This document shows, piece after piece, positions 16,471 to 25,171 of a stretch of DNA of 64,000 nucleotides. The number at the start of each line of letters is the position of its first letter. The first letter of the stretch is position 1. Below the pieces are notes generated by a model that saw only the letters and a list, made by a program, of their open reading frames with translations, was not told where the DNA came from and made no database searches. Position numbers and translations under genes: made by a program. The stretch spans positions 247,939 through 311,938 of the forward strand of contig NZ_JOII01000007.1 of the NCBI RefSeq assembly GCF_000719955.1. Direction: 5' to 3'. The DNA is from Streptomyces albidoflavus (GTDB lineage: Bacteria; Actinomycetota; Actinomycetes; Streptomycetales; Streptomycetaceae).

Positions 16471-17907
16471 TCAGCGCGGCAGCAGGTCGGCCGAGGTGAA
16501 GGAGAGCGAGGGGCGCGCGGCGGTGCCCTTCGCCGTGCCCGGGTGGACGGTGACCGTGTCCCGGGTGGCGCCGTGGACCGTGCGCAGGACGAGGTCCGCG
16601 CGGCCGTCCCCGTCGTAGTCGGCCAGCGCCAGCAGCTGCACGGCGTCGCCCTTGCCGCCGGGCGGCGTGACGGTGACGGCCCGCGCCGCGTCGAGCCCGG
16701 TACCGGCGCCGGGCAGCACGGTGACGGCGCGGGCGCCCTCGGCCGGGGCGAGGGCCAGGTCGGTGCGGCCGTCGCCGTCGGTGTCGCCGGCCGCGAGGGG
16801 GCCGGGGGCCGAGGTCTTCAGCGTGGTGGCCGGGAGGCCGGGGGCGGCCGGGCGCAGCCGCAGGGTGTCGCCGGCGGCGAGGGCGGTGTCGAGACCGGCG
16901 GTGCCGGAGCCGCCACGGGCGCCCGCGAAGTGGCCGAAGGCGTGGGCGGTGGCGGCGGGCAGGGCCGGGCCCGGACGGGTGGGCCCCTGCGGTCCCCCGA
17001 GGACGACGCGGGCCTTGGCGCGCCCGCCGCCCGCGCGCACGACCAGGTCGCTCGTCCCGTCACCGTCGAGGTCGGCGGCGGGGCCGGCCGGCAGGTCACC
17101 GGGGACGGGCAGGGCGGCACCGGCGTCCGCGGGGGCGCCCTTGCGCGTGAACGGGCCCTGGAGGAACGAGAGTCGGCTGCTGCTGGCGTGCAGCACCAGG
17201 TCGGCCTCGCCGTCCCCGTCGAAGTCCCCGCAGACGGGGTGGTCGGGCCAGTCGTTCCCGAACCGGGCCCGCTCGGGGACGCGCAGCACGACGGCCCGCC
17301 CGGTCAGCCCCTCGGGCCCGCCGAACACCAACTGCACCGGCACCGGCGGCCGTCCCTGCCCGTCGAACGGCGGATCGGTGGAGACGACCAGGTCGGTGTA
17401 CCCGTCCCCGTCCAGGTCACAGGCGGCCTCGGTGTCGAAGGCGGCGGGCAGCACCCCCTCGACCTCGGCGGCCGTACGGGCCGGGGAGAGCAGCTGACGG
17501 GCGCCCGGGACGAGGCCGCGCTCGCTCCCGTAGACGATCCCGATCCCCGCGTCGTCGCCCTGCGGATCGTCGGGCCCCTTGGCCAACTCGTCGAGGATCA
17601 GGTCGGGGTGGCCGTCCCCGTTGAAGTCCGGGGGCGCGGCGGTGTCCCGGGCGGCGCGGCTGCCCTTGCCCCGGGGGACGGGGAGGGGCGGGGTGCCCTT
17701 GCGGGACTTGGTGCCGGCCTGGTTCGGGCGGGCCTCGGCCCCGCCGTCGTCGGGCGACTGGGAGCAGGCGGTGAGGGCGAGGGCCGCGGCGAGGAGGGTG
17801 GCGGTGGCGGCCCGGCGGGCAGCGCGGGACCGGACGCGGGGGCCGGGGGCGCGACTTGGGGTGCGGAGGAATGCGTCGTCGCCGCGCGCCCGGCTGCGTA
17901 TGCCCAT
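16471..17907 (-). CDS. FG-GAP repeat lipoprotein 3
   Basis: A 478-residue protein with a twin-arginine-like stretch (SRAARRAATATLLAAALALTAC) ending in a lipobox LTAC, so it should be a lipid-anchored surface protein. After a Lys/Pro/Gly-rich spacer come degenerate FG-GAP blades (DFNGDGHPDLIL, DLDGDGYTDLVV, DFDGDGEADLVL, DLDGDGTSDLVV, DTDGDGRTDLAL, DYDGDGRADLVL). It is more distant from the other two than they are from each other. The start is uncertain: the ATG at 17907 gives a sensible 50-residue leader but has no clear ribosome site. Confidence 0.85.
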   Translation of the reverse strand: MGIRSRARGDDAFLRTPSRAPGPRVRSRAARRAATATLLAAALALTACSQSPDDGGAEARPNQAGTKSRKGTPPLPVPRGKGSRAARDTAAPPDFNGDGHPDLILDELAKGPDDPQGDDAGIGIVYGSERGLVPGARQLLSPARTAAEVEGVLPAAFDTEAACDLDGDGYTDLVVSTDPPFDGQGRPPVPVQLVFGGPEGLTGRAVVLRVPERARFGNDWPDHPVCGDFDGDGEADLVLHASSSRLSFLQGPFTRKGAPADAGAALPVPGDLPAGPAADLDGDGTSDLVVRAGGGRAKARVVLGGPQGPTRPGPALPAATAHAFGHFAGARGGSGTAGLDTALAAGDTLRLRPAAPGLPATTLKTSAPGPLAAGDTDGDGRTDLALAPAEGARAVTVLPGAGTGLDAARAVTVTPPGGKGDAVQLLALADYDGDGRADLVLRTVHGATRDTVTVHPGTAKGTAARPSLSFTSADLLPR

Positions 17908-18042
17908 GCTGGTGTGCCCGTCCCTGTCTCTGCCCGGGACCATGGCGGCCCGGATCGCGGGGCCATGATGCTCCTGGGGTGGGGCGGGGCGTAAGGGTGG
18001 GGTGGGCTCGGATGCGCGCGGCGGGGAGGCGCCCATGCCGAA

Positions 18043-18074
18043 GGGCCGCCCCCGCCCTACGGCGGGAACGGCCC
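18043..18074 (-). terminator. Terminator after the Fe-S oxidoreductase gene
   Basis: Nested stem GGGCCG-cc-CCCGCC, loop CTAC, GGCGGG-aa-CGGCCC, about 50 nt beyond the stop of the minus-strand gene. Confidence 0.75.
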
Positions 18075-18121
18075 TCAGGTCGTGCTCGGGCGGTCAGCCC
18101 GGGTGGTGCTGCTTCGTGGTG

Positions 18122-20407
18122 CTACTTCGCCGGCTCCGGTTCCGGGGCGTCCTCCGTGGACTCCTCCGGGGTCGGGTCGGACGGGGTCTTGACCGACTCC
18201 AGGAGGAGCTGGGAGACGTCGACGACCGAGAGGCTCTCCTTGGCCTTGCCGTCGTTCTTCTTGCCGTTGACCGAGTCGGTCAGCATGACGAGGCAGAACG
18301 GGCAGGCGGTGGAGACGATGTCCGGGTTGAGGGAGAGGGCCTCGTCGACGCGCTCGTCGTTGACGCGCTTGCCGATCCGCTCCTCCATCCACATCCGGGC
18401 GCCGCCGGCGCCGCAGCAGAAGCCGCGCTCCTTGTGACGGTGCATCTCCTCGTTGCGCAGGCCCGGGACGCTGGCGATGATCTCGCGCGGCGGCGTGTAG
18501 ACCTTGTTGTGGCGGCCGAGGTAGCAGGGGTCGTGGTACGTGATCAGGCCCTCGACCGGGGTGACCGGCACGAGCTTGCCCTCGTCCACCAGGTGCTGGA
18601 GCAGCTGGGTGTGGTGGATGACCTCGTACTCGCCGCCGAGCTGCGGGTACTCGTTGGCGATCGTGTTGAAGCAGTGCGGGCAGGTCGCGACGATCTTCTT
18701 GGAGCCCTTGGGCTTCCTGGTCGACGCGTCCTCGTCGTCCTCACCGAACGCCATGTTCAGCATGGCGACGTTCTCCTGGCCGAGCTGCTGGAAGAGCGGC
18801 TCGTTGCCGAGGCGGCGGGGCGAGTCACCGGTGCACTTCTCGTCGCCGCCCATGATCGCGAACTTGACTCCCGCGATGTGCAGCAGCTCCGCGAAGGCCT
18901 TGGTGGTCTTCTTGGCGCGGTCTTCCAGGGCGCCGGCGCAGCCGACCCAGTAGAGGTAGTCGACCTCGGTGAGGTCCTCCACGTCCTGGCCGACGATCGG
19001 GACCTCGAAGTCGACCTCCTTGGTCCACTCGACGCGCTTCTTCTTGGCGAGCCCCCAGGGGTTGCCCTTCTTCTCCAGGTTCTTCAGCATCGTGCCGGCC
19101 TCGGACGGGAAGGCCGACTCGATCATGACCTGGTAGCGGCGCATGTCGACGATGTGGTCGATGTGCTCGATGTCCACCGGGCACTGCTCGACGCAGGCGC
19201 CGCAGGTGGTGCAGGACCACAGCACGTCGGGGTCGATGACGCCGTTCTCCTCGGCGGTGCCGATGAGGGGGCGCTCGGCCTCGGCGAGGGCGGCGGCGGG
19301 CACGTCCTTGAGCTGCTCGGCCGTGGCCTTCTCCTCGCCCTCCATCGTCTTGCCGCCGCCGGCCAGCAGGTACGGGGCCTTGGCGTGCGCGTGGTCGCGC
19401 AGCGACATGATGAGGAGCTTGGGGGAGAGCGGCTTGCCGGTGTTCCAGGCGGGGCACTGCGACTGGCAACGCCCGCACTCGGTGCAGGTGGAGAAGTCCA
19501 GCAGGCCCTTCCACGAGAAGTGCTCGACCTGCGAGGCACCGAAGACCGCCTCCTCGGCGCCCTCCTCCTCGTCGAAGACCGTCTCGAAGTCGATCTCCTT
19601 GCCGCCCGACACCATCGGCTTCAGCTCGCCGAGCGCCACCGAGCCGTCGGCCTCGCGCTTGAACCAGATGTTCGGGAAGGCCAGGAAGCGGTGCCAGGCC
19701 ACACCCATGTCGGTCTTGAGCGAGACGGTGATCATCCAGACGAAGGACGTACCGATCTTGATCGTGGCGACGACGTAGGTGAGGTTCTGCAGCGTCTCCG
19801 TGCTGAGCCCGCGGAAGCCGGCCACCATCGGGTACGTCACCAGGTACGACCACTCGAAGTGGTCCACGTGGTGCAGGGCGCCCTCAAGACCGCGCAGGAC
19901 CAGGATGGCCACGCCGATGATGAGGATGACGGCCTCGACGAAGTACGCCTGGCCGGTGTTGGAACCGGCGAAGCGGGACTTGCGGCCCGGCTTGTCGGCG
20001 CGGGAGAGCTGGCGGATGACGATCAGCACGGCGATGCCGAGGAAGGTCAGCAGACCGACCAGCTCGGTGAAGATCTCGTACGGCGCCCAGCCGCCGATGA
20101 TCGGCAGCTGCCAGTCGGCCTGGAAGACCTGGCCCAGCGCGTGGACCAGGGTGAGCACGAGCGCGAAGAAGCCCACCGCGACGAACCAGTGCGCGACGCC
20201 GACGACGCCCCAGCGGTTCATCCGGGTGTGGCCGAGGAACTCCTTGGCCACCGTGACGGTGCGCTGCACCGGCTCGTCGGTCCGGGTGCCCGCGGGGACG
20301 GGCTGGCCGAGGCGGACGTACCGGTAGATCTGCGCGATGGCCCGGCCGAACAGCGCCACGCCGACGACGGCGAGGGTCAACGACACAATGATCGCGGCGA
20401 GTTGCAT
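18122..20407 (-). CDS. Membrane Fe-S oxidoreductase (heterodisulfide-reductase-like, FadF-type)
   Basis: A 761-residue redox protein. Residues 1-240 hold about six membrane helices resembling a NarI-type cytochrome b subunit with His residues. Two [4Fe-4S] motifs follow: CTECGRCQSQCP (308-319) and CTTCGACVEQCP (399-410). Two CCG cysteine-rich domains come next (GCAG...CTGDSPRR...CPHCF, and HDPCYLGRHN...FCCGAGG...CPFC). This layout matches FadF and related proteins thought to pass electrons from ETF/acyl-CoA dehydrogenase to the quinone pool. The tail is acidic. GAGGAGCCTCC precedes the ATG. A palindromic patch upstream may be an operator. Confidence 0.9.
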   Translation of the reverse strand: MQLAAIIVSLTLAVVGVALFGRAIAQIYRYVRLGQPVPAGTRTDEPVQRTVTVAKEFLGHTRMNRWGVVGVAHWFVAVGFFALVLTLVHALGQVFQADWQLPIIGGWAPYEIFTELVGLLTFLGIAVLIVIRQLSRADKPGRKSRFAGSNTGQAYFVEAVILIIGVAILVLRGLEGALHHVDHFEWSYLVTYPMVAGFRGLSTETLQNLTYVVATIKIGTSFVWMITVSLKTDMGVAWHRFLAFPNIWFKREADGSVALGELKPMVSGGKEIDFETVFDEEEGAEEAVFGASQVEHFSWKGLLDFSTCTECGRCQSQCPAWNTGKPLSPKLLIMSLRDHAHAKAPYLLAGGGKTMEGEEKATAEQLKDVPAAALAEAERPLIGTAEENGVIDPDVLWSCTTCGACVEQCPVDIEHIDHIVDMRRYQVMIESAFPSEAGTMLKNLEKKGNPWGLAKKKRVEWTKEVDFEVPIVGQDVEDLTEVDYLYWVGCAGALEDRAKKTTKAFAELLHIAGVKFAIMGGDEKCTGDSPRRLGNEPLFQQLGQENVAMLNMAFGEDDEDASTRKPKGSKKIVATCPHCFNTIANEYPQLGGEYEVIHHTQLLQHLVDEGKLVPVTPVEGLITYHDPCYLGRHNKVYTPPREIIASVPGLRNEEMHRHKERGFCCGAGGARMWMEERIGKRVNDERVDEALSLNPDIVSTACPFCLVMLTDSVNGKKNDGKAKESLSVVDVSQLLLESVKTPSDPTPEESTEDAPEPEPAK

Positions 20408-20749
20408 GGAGGCTCCTCGAACCTGCGCGAGCGGATAGCTAGGCGGATGGTCAAGCGGACGGCGACTGAGGCGGTCCCACCGGTGCTCCGGCCGTCCCGC
20501 GTTCATTACTAAGCGGTAACTTACTCAGTCCGTACGAGACTACCCATTTATTCGGCCGCACTGTAGCCAGCCCGGCGGTGATCTGCGTCGCTGAGGCAAC
20601 CCTGAGTAGCGGGGCCGGGTCCCGGTCCGCCGCCGCCCCGTCTCCGCCGCCTCCGCGTCCTCTTCGACGTGTTCGATCACCACATCATCCGACATGACGG
20701 GCGGTTCGCCGGGCACCGCACGCCTGGCGCGTCCGCCCCGCGCGCCGGA
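20408..20749. other. Intergenic region upstream of the Fe-S gene
   Basis: About 340 nt without a convincing gene. An unusually AT-rich patch (about 20500-20560) contains overlapping inverted repeats and probably the Fe-S promoter. The rest is GC-rich 3' flank of the esterase gene. Confidence 0.6.
20506..20524. promoter_or_regulatory. Overlapping TTAC/GTAA inverted repeats, candidate operator
   Basis: TTAC (20506-20509), GTAA (20516-20519) and TTAC (20521-20524) form two overlapping palindromes, including the 9-bp GTAACTTAC, about 100 nt upstream of the Fe-S start. The geometry resembles TetR-type operators, but no regulator gene lies adjacent. Confidence 0.4.
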
Positions 20750-21736
20750 TCAGCCCGGCAGCGCCAGTACGCGGCGCAGCCAGCCCAGGCGGGCCGCGCG
20801 GGCGGCGCGGGAGATCCGGGCGCCGGGGACCAGGCCGTCCGAGCCGTGGAAGGCGCCCGGCCAGACGTGCAGCTCGGCCTCCCCGCCCGCCGCCCAGACC
20901 CCGGAGGCGAAGGCGGTCCCCTCGTCGCGGAAGGTCTCGGCCGAGCCGATGTCCAGGTAGAGGGGAGGCAGTCCGGAGAGGTCGCGGGCGCGGGCCGGGG
21001 CGGCGTACGGGGGCACGTCGGGGCCGCCGGCCGCCTCGCCGAGGAGCGCGGCCCAGCCCGCCGCGTTGGCCGCCCGGTCCCAGACGCCGGAGCCGGCGAG
21101 CTGGCGGGCGGAGAGGGTGTCGTTGCGGTCGTCGAGCATCGGGGAGAGGAGCATCAGCGCGGCCGGGAGGGGCGCGCCCCGGTCGCGGGCGAGCAGGGCG
21201 GCGCCGGCGGCGAGGCCGCCGCCCGCGCTGGTGCCGTGCAGGACGGCGCGGCCGGGGTCGAGGCCGTGGGCGGCGGCGCCCTTGCCGAGGGTCCAGGCGA
21301 GGACGGTGAGGCAGTCCTCGACGGGGGCCGGGTGGGGGTGCTCGGGGGCGAGGCGGTAGCCGGCGGAGACCACGGCGCAGCCCAGCTCGCGTGCGTAGGA
21401 GAGGGGGTCGAGGACGCCTTGGCGGCAGTCGCCGACGATCATGCCGCCGCCGTGCAGGACGCAGAGGACGGGGAGCGGGCCGGGCGCGGGAGCGGTGGGG
21501 CGGCAGACGAGGACGGGGACACCCTCGGCCTCGTCCTCCGCGACCTCCCAGGCGCCGTCGGCCGTCAGCTGGTCGTCGGTGACCTCCGGGTAGGCGGCGA
21601 CGGCCGCGCGCAGCGCCGGGACCATGTCGACCTCGGCGGTCTCCGGCGTGGTGCGGCGCAGCTCGGCGGCGGCCTCGGCCAGCTCGGGGTCGTAGGGCGG
21701 GGCGGGCGGGGTCGGCTCGTCGGGGGGCACGGGCAC
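20750..21736 (-). CDS. Alpha/beta hydrolase, HSL-type esterase/lipase
   Basis: A 328-residue hydrolase of the hormone-sensitive-lipase family. The oxyanion motif is HGGGMIVGD, the nucleophile elbow GTSAGGG, and the acid and His are likely in DIGSAETFRDEG and AFHGSDGL. It probably hydrolyses short acyl esters in the cytoplasm. I chose the GTG at 21736 because AGGAG sits 7 nt before it. The next upstream ATG (21844) overlaps a probable -10 box of a divergent RNA and has no ribosome site. Confidence 0.87.
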   Translation of the reverse strand: MPVPPDEPTPPAPPYDPELAEAAAELRRTTPETAEVDMVPALRAAVAAYPEVTDDQLTADGAWEVAEDEAEGVPVLVCRPTAPAPGPLPVLCVLHGGGMIVGDCRQGVLDPLSYARELGCAVVSAGYRLAPEHPHPAPVEDCLTVLAWTLGKGAAAHGLDPGRAVLHGTSAGGGLAAGAALLARDRGAPLPAALMLLSPMLDDRNDTLSARQLAGSGVWDRAANAAGWAALLGEAAGGPDVPPYAAPARARDLSGLPPLYLDIGSAETFRDEGTAFASGVWAAGGEAELHVWPGAFHGSDGLVPGARISRAARAARLGWLRRVLALPG

Positions 21737-21816
21737 GGGCGGGCTCCTGGGGTGGTGCGCGCCGAAGGCGCGGGAGGCGGCCCAGCCGGGCCGGGCGTCC
21801 GGAAGGAGGGGGTCCG

Positions 21817-21847
21817 TTGAGGTCTGCCCCGGACCTGGCTGCATAAT
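21817..21847 (+). promoter_or_regulatory. Candidate promoter of the C-rich-loop small RNA
   Basis: TTGAGG (21817-21822), a 19-nt spacer, then CATAAT (21842-21847). The predicted transcription start, about 7 nt on, coincides with the first base of hairpin 1 at 21854. The spacer is longer than the usual 17-18 nt. Confidence 0.55.
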
Positions 21848-21853
21848 GCCGGA

Positions 21854-21955
21854 GGCAGCCCCGTCGCGTATCCCCCGTCGCGACGGGGCTGCCGTCCGTC
21901 GTACGACGCCTTCCCCCGAGGCGTCGTACCGGCCGCCGTCCCCCGACAGGCGGCC
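21854..21955 (+). ncRNA. Candidate 6C-like small RNA with C-rich hairpin loops
   Basis: Three consecutive hairpins. Hairpin 1 (21854-21893) has a perfect 15-bp stem and loop TATCCCCCGT. Hairpin 2 (21901-21929) has a perfect 11-bp stem and loop TCCCCCG. Hairpin 3 (21931-21955) has stem GGCCGCC/GGCGGCC and a C-rich loop. The 6C RNA family of actinobacteria is defined by two hairpins with runs of C in their loops; its C-rich loops are thought to pair with G-rich ribosome-binding regions of mRNAs. Here each loop has five C, one short of the name. A promoter lies directly upstream on the same strand. The 3' end is not certain: further TCCCCC runs continue to about 22000. Confidence 0.7.
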
Positions 21956-22590
21956 CTCTCCCCCCTCGTTTCCCCCGGGTGTCCCCGCGGGTCCCCCGGT
22001 TTCCCGGCCTGCGCCGGTCTTCCGGCCTTTCACCGGGCGCCCGGTCTCCCGGGTCCGGCTGCCCGTGTTGGCGGACACGGGCCCCCCGGGGCACGCGCCA
22101 TGTTCCCGCGCCGCCACCCCCGTGGGCGGCCCGGAAACGGTCGCGTGCGGGCCAGGGCGGGTTGATGCGCGTAGCGCCGCTCCCCACCGCCGGCCTGTGC
22201 CGCCGCCGGGGGCCCGCCGCGGCGGTGTGCGCGCACGGTCGAGCCCCGGCAGCAACGCGCCCGGTCACCGTCAGGGCACTCCCCTCGTGGCCCCCTGGCG
22301 ATGTTTTTTCGAGTTAACAGTGACGTAGAGTGTTTACGCAAGTCCGAATTCGCAGCCGGAGCGCAATGCTCCCCTTTGTCCGCCCTTCCCGCCCTGCATC
22401 GCCCGTTCGGGCGTCCGCCACGCCTTCCCGGACGTGAGTCGGGCGTGGACACCGCGACTGCGGCAGGTGGGGAGAGGGCAGACATGGCCGAGAGGCGGCG
22501 GGCGGAGTCAAGGGGTCCGTTACAGTACGACCCCGCCGACCGAGATTCGAACACCGTGGCATCGGTCGACCAGGAACGGCGGAGGGGACA
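21956..22590. other. Intergenic region before the XRE/ImmA operon
   Basis: It continues the C-rich small RNA region with more TCCCCC runs to about 22000. An AT-rich patch at 22300-22345 contains GTTAAC and TGTTTACG, the most likely promoter or operator area of the downstream operon. Short open frames here (for example an ATG at 22484) have no family features and I do not call them. Confidence 0.55.
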
Positions 22591-23196
22591 GTGGGGGGCC
22601 GGATGAACAACGCTGCCAGCTCGGAGGGGACCGAACAGGCCGGGCAGCGGTCGCCCACCACCCCCGGCGCGCCCTCGGGCACCCCGTACGACGACCCCGC
22701 CCACCCGCAGGTCGCCGAGCGCCCGCCGACCGGGGCCGAGGGGTCCGAGGGGGCCGAGGACGCCCCCGAACTGTGCACGCTGCGCCAGAAGGTCGAGTAC
22801 ATGGTCGAGAAGACCTTCCCCGGCCAGCGCATCTCCGGCCGCTACTTCTCCGACCTGGTGCGCAGCCGCGGCGGCTCCCTCTCGCACAGCTACTTCTCCA
22901 ACATCCTGGCCGGGAAGGTCACCCAGCCCTCCGAGGAGATCCTGAAGGCGCTGGGGCTGGGCTTCGGCGTCGACTGGCGGTTCTTCAAGGAGGAGTCCGA
23001 GGTCGTCGACGACGTGGTGGCCGGGCTCCAGTTCCTCGTCAAGCGGCGCACCGGCGAGATCAGCGGCGTCGCGGGCCGCGGCCTCGACGCGCACGGACTG
23101 CCGCCCGAACTCCTCCAGTTCGCCCTCTCCCTGCTGGAGGAGAGCGAACAGCGCGGCGAGCCGGACGACGGCCGCCCCGGCGGCGCGGGGAGCTGA
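22591..23196 (+). CDS. XRE-like helix-turn-helix regulator (ImmA partner)
   Basis: A 201-residue protein. The first about 55 residues are acidic and low-complexity. A helix-turn-helix-like domain then follows (LRQKVEYMVEKTF, SDLVRSRGGSLSHSYFSNIL, EILKALGLGFGVDWRFF), and a variable C-terminal tail. GGAGGGG lies 4 nt before the GTG at 22591; an ATG at 23rd position downstream of it (22603) is the alternative. The next gene, 6 nt later, encodes an ImmA/IrrE protease. In characterised pairs of that kind the protease inactivates the regulator by cleavage, so this protein is the likely substrate. Confidence 0.8.
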   Translation: MGGRMNNAASSEGTEQAGQRSPTTPGAPSGTPYDDPAHPQVAERPPTGAEGSEGAEDAPELCTLRQKVEYMVEKTFPGQRISGRYFSDLVRSRGGSLSHSYFSNILAGKVTQPSEEILKALGLGFGVDWRFFKEESEVVDDVVAGLQFLVKRRTGEISGVAGRGLDAHGLPPELLQFALSLLEESEQRGEPDDGRPGGAGS

Positions 23197-23202
23197 GCGG
23201 CC

Positions 23203-23808
23203 ATGTCGCTGCGCGCGCTGCGCAAGGAGTGCGAGGACGGCCTCGCCGACCTGCCGATACCGTCGCCCTTCGGGATAGCCGGCCTCGTCGCCAACATGGA
23301 GGCCGCCCGGGGGCGCACCATCGTCCTGCACGAGATCCCCGACCACCTCACGCGCGTCCACTCCGCCTGCGGGCTGCGGCTGAAGACCCCCGCCACCAGC
23401 TTCGTCCTGTACCGCAGACGCCCCACCGCCTACCAGACGCAGCACGTCATCCTGCACGAGCTGTGCCACGAGTGGTTCGACCACGGCACCAGCCTCGACG
23501 GCGACCAGCTCCGCCGCCTCCTCCCCGTCTTCGACGCCAGCCTGATCGGCCGCGTCCTGGGCCGCCCGCCGGACGCCGGGCCTCCCGCCCCCGACGACGG
23601 CCCCCTCCCCGGCCTCGACGGACCCGTGCAGGCCCGTGCCGTCTACGACACCCACGACGAGCGGGTCGCGGAGTTCGGGGCCTCCCTCATCCCGCGCATG
23701 GCCCGCGACGTGGCGGGCGACGACATGATGGGCCGCCTCGCCAACTCCCTTGCCCGGCCCGTCTCCCACCGGCGCGGGGCCCGTTCCCTGTTCCGGCGGA
23801 GGCCCTGA
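23203..23808 (+). CDS. ImmA/IrrE-family metalloprotease
   Basis: A 201-residue protein with the zinc-protease motif HELCH at residues 85-89 inside QTQHVILHELCHEWFDHG, the hallmark of the ImmA/IrrE (DUF955) family. The third ligand is probably a downstream acidic residue. It starts 6 nt after the regulator stop, with GGGGAG upstream. ImmA of ICEBs1 and IrrE of Deinococcus cleave partner repressors in response to DNA damage or cell signals. A similar switch controlling this four-gene set is the simplest model; the trigger is unknown. Confidence 0.88.
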   Translation: MSLRALRKECEDGLADLPIPSPFGIAGLVANMEAARGRTIVLHEIPDHLTRVHSACGLRLKTPATSFVLYRRRPTAYQTQHVILHELCHEWFDHGTSLDGDQLRRLLPVFDASLIGRVLGRPPDAGPPAPDDGPLPGLDGPVQARAVYDTHDERVAEFGASLIPRMARDVAGDDMMGRLANSLARPVSHRRGARSLFRRRP

Positions 23809-23881
23809 CGCACTAACCTCGGACGGCCCCCACCGCCCGGTCCCCCGCCGGGCCGAGCGACCCCCCACCCAAGGACCCCGT

Positions 23882-25171
23882 GTGAGCACCCTCGATCTGG
23901 CCGGATACCTCGTCGCCGTGCTGATGACGGCCGTCGCCCTGTGGCGGATGCCGGCGGCCCTCTGGGGGGACGAGGAGGACCGCCGCAGACGCGCCCTGTG
24001 GGGCTGCTACGCCGGATTCGCCGCCGCCCTGTGGACCAAGACCGAGTTCGTCCGCACCACGCTCAACGACAGCCCGGTCACCGACCTCGCCGTCCTCATC
24101 AAGCACTACACGGCGACCATCGCGATCCTCGCCATCCTCAGCTACATCGTCGCCATCTACGGCCGCTACCCGGACCGGGGCGCCGTCCCCCGCCACGTCC
24201 GCTTCGCCCGCCTCGTGCAGCGCGTCGCCGCCAAGGCGTCGGTCGCCACCCTCATCCTGCTGACCGTCCTCTTCTTCACCGTCGTCGACCGCTCGGTCCC
24301 CTCCGACCGCTTCGTCTCCGACCACGCGGGCCAGCCCGGCGCCACCCTCTACATGACGGTCTTCTACGTCTACCTCGGCGCCGCCAGTGCCGTCTGCGCC
24401 TACCAGTGGAAGCTGGCCACCGCCGACGCCACCGCCCGCCACCTGCGCGTCGGCCTGTCGATGATGACCGCCGCCATGTTCATCGGCGTCGCCTACACCG
24501 CCAGCCGCACCCTGTTCATGTGGGTCAGCGTCGTCGACCAGCCGAGTGTGGAGTTCGCCGACACCTTCGACAAGGTCACCGAGGCCGGACAGGTCCTGCT
24601 CTTCGTCCTGTTCGCCGTCGGCGCCTCGCTGCCCGCCTTCTCCACCGGCCTGCGCCGCGCCCGCCTCTGGCGCGCCCAGGCCCGGCTGCACCCGCTCTGG
24701 CGCGAGCTGATGACCGCCTTCCCCGAGCAGCCCTTCGCCCCGCCCGCCTCCCTGCTGCGCGAGGTCACCCGCTTCGACACCCCGGCCGACCTGCGCGTCG
24801 ACCGCTGGTCCGCCGACATCGCCGACGCCGTCGAGAAGCTGCGCCACTACGCGCCCGGCCACCTGGCCGACGCCGCCCGCACCGCCGCCGCCGAGGACAC
24901 CGCCGACCCCGACGAGCGGGGCCCGCGCACCGACGCACACTGGATACGGGCCGCCCTCGCCGCCCACGCCGAGGGCGTACCCGCCGGGCCCGCCGCCCCC
25001 GCCACCGACCCGCGGCAGGCCGAGGACCAGGAGGGCGAGGTCGCCTGGCTCGTCCGGGTCGCCGCCGCCTGCCGCACCATCCCCGCCGCCCGCACCACCG
25101 CCGTCCTCGCCGCCGCCCGCGCGGGCGAGGCCGCCGCCACCCCGAACTCCCCGGAGCAGCCGACCCGATGA
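23882..25171 (+). CDS. MAB_1171c-type multi-pass membrane protein
   Basis: A 429-residue protein. The first about 250 residues contain seven hydrophobic helices (LAGYLVAVLMTAVALW onward), and the rest is a soluble domain beginning RRARLWRAQARLHPLWREL. This is the layout of the actinobacterial MAB_1171c family, named a 'putative transporter' without experimental proof. AAGGA precedes the GTG at 23882. Its stop overlaps the PAP2 start as ATGA. Family members recur beside ImmA/IrrE and HTH genes, suggesting a membrane sensor or effector in the same switch. Confidence 0.8.
   Translation: MSTLDLAGYLVAVLMTAVALWRMPAALWGDEEDRRRRALWGCYAGFAAALWTKTEFVRTTLNDSPVTDLAVLIKHYTATIAILAILSYIVAIYGRYPDRGAVPRHVRFARLVQRVAAKASVATLILLTVLFFTVVDRSVPSDRFVSDHAGQPGATLYMTVFYVYLGAASAVCAYQWKLATADATARHLRVGLSMMTAAMFIGVAYTASRTLFMWVSVVDQPSVEFADTFDKVTEAGQVLLFVLFAVGASLPAFSTGLRRARLWRAQARLHPLWRELMTAFPEQPFAPPASLLREVTRFDTPADLRVDRWSADIADAVEKLRHYAPGHLADAARTAAAEDTADPDERGPRTDAHWIRAALAAHAEGVPAGPAAPATDPRQAEDQEGEVAWLVRVAAACRTIPAARTTAVLAAARAGEAAATPNSPEQPTR

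Noticed and set aside
14689..17994. A very long open frame (1101 codons) on the + strand through the FG-GAP genes
   Set aside because: It is antisense to three clear propeller genes, has Gly/Val/Ala-biased composition from high GC and no domain; it is a shadow frame.
21737..21844. Longer esterase starting at the ATG at 21844
   Set aside because: The GTG at 21736 has AGGAG 7 nt upstream, while the ATG at 21844 overlaps a probable -10 box and has no ribosome site.
22484..22606. Short + strand ORF starting MAERRRAESRG upstream of the XRE/ImmA operon
   Set aside because: No family features and poor ribosome site; it overlaps the start region of the XRE gene and is more likely leader sequence.
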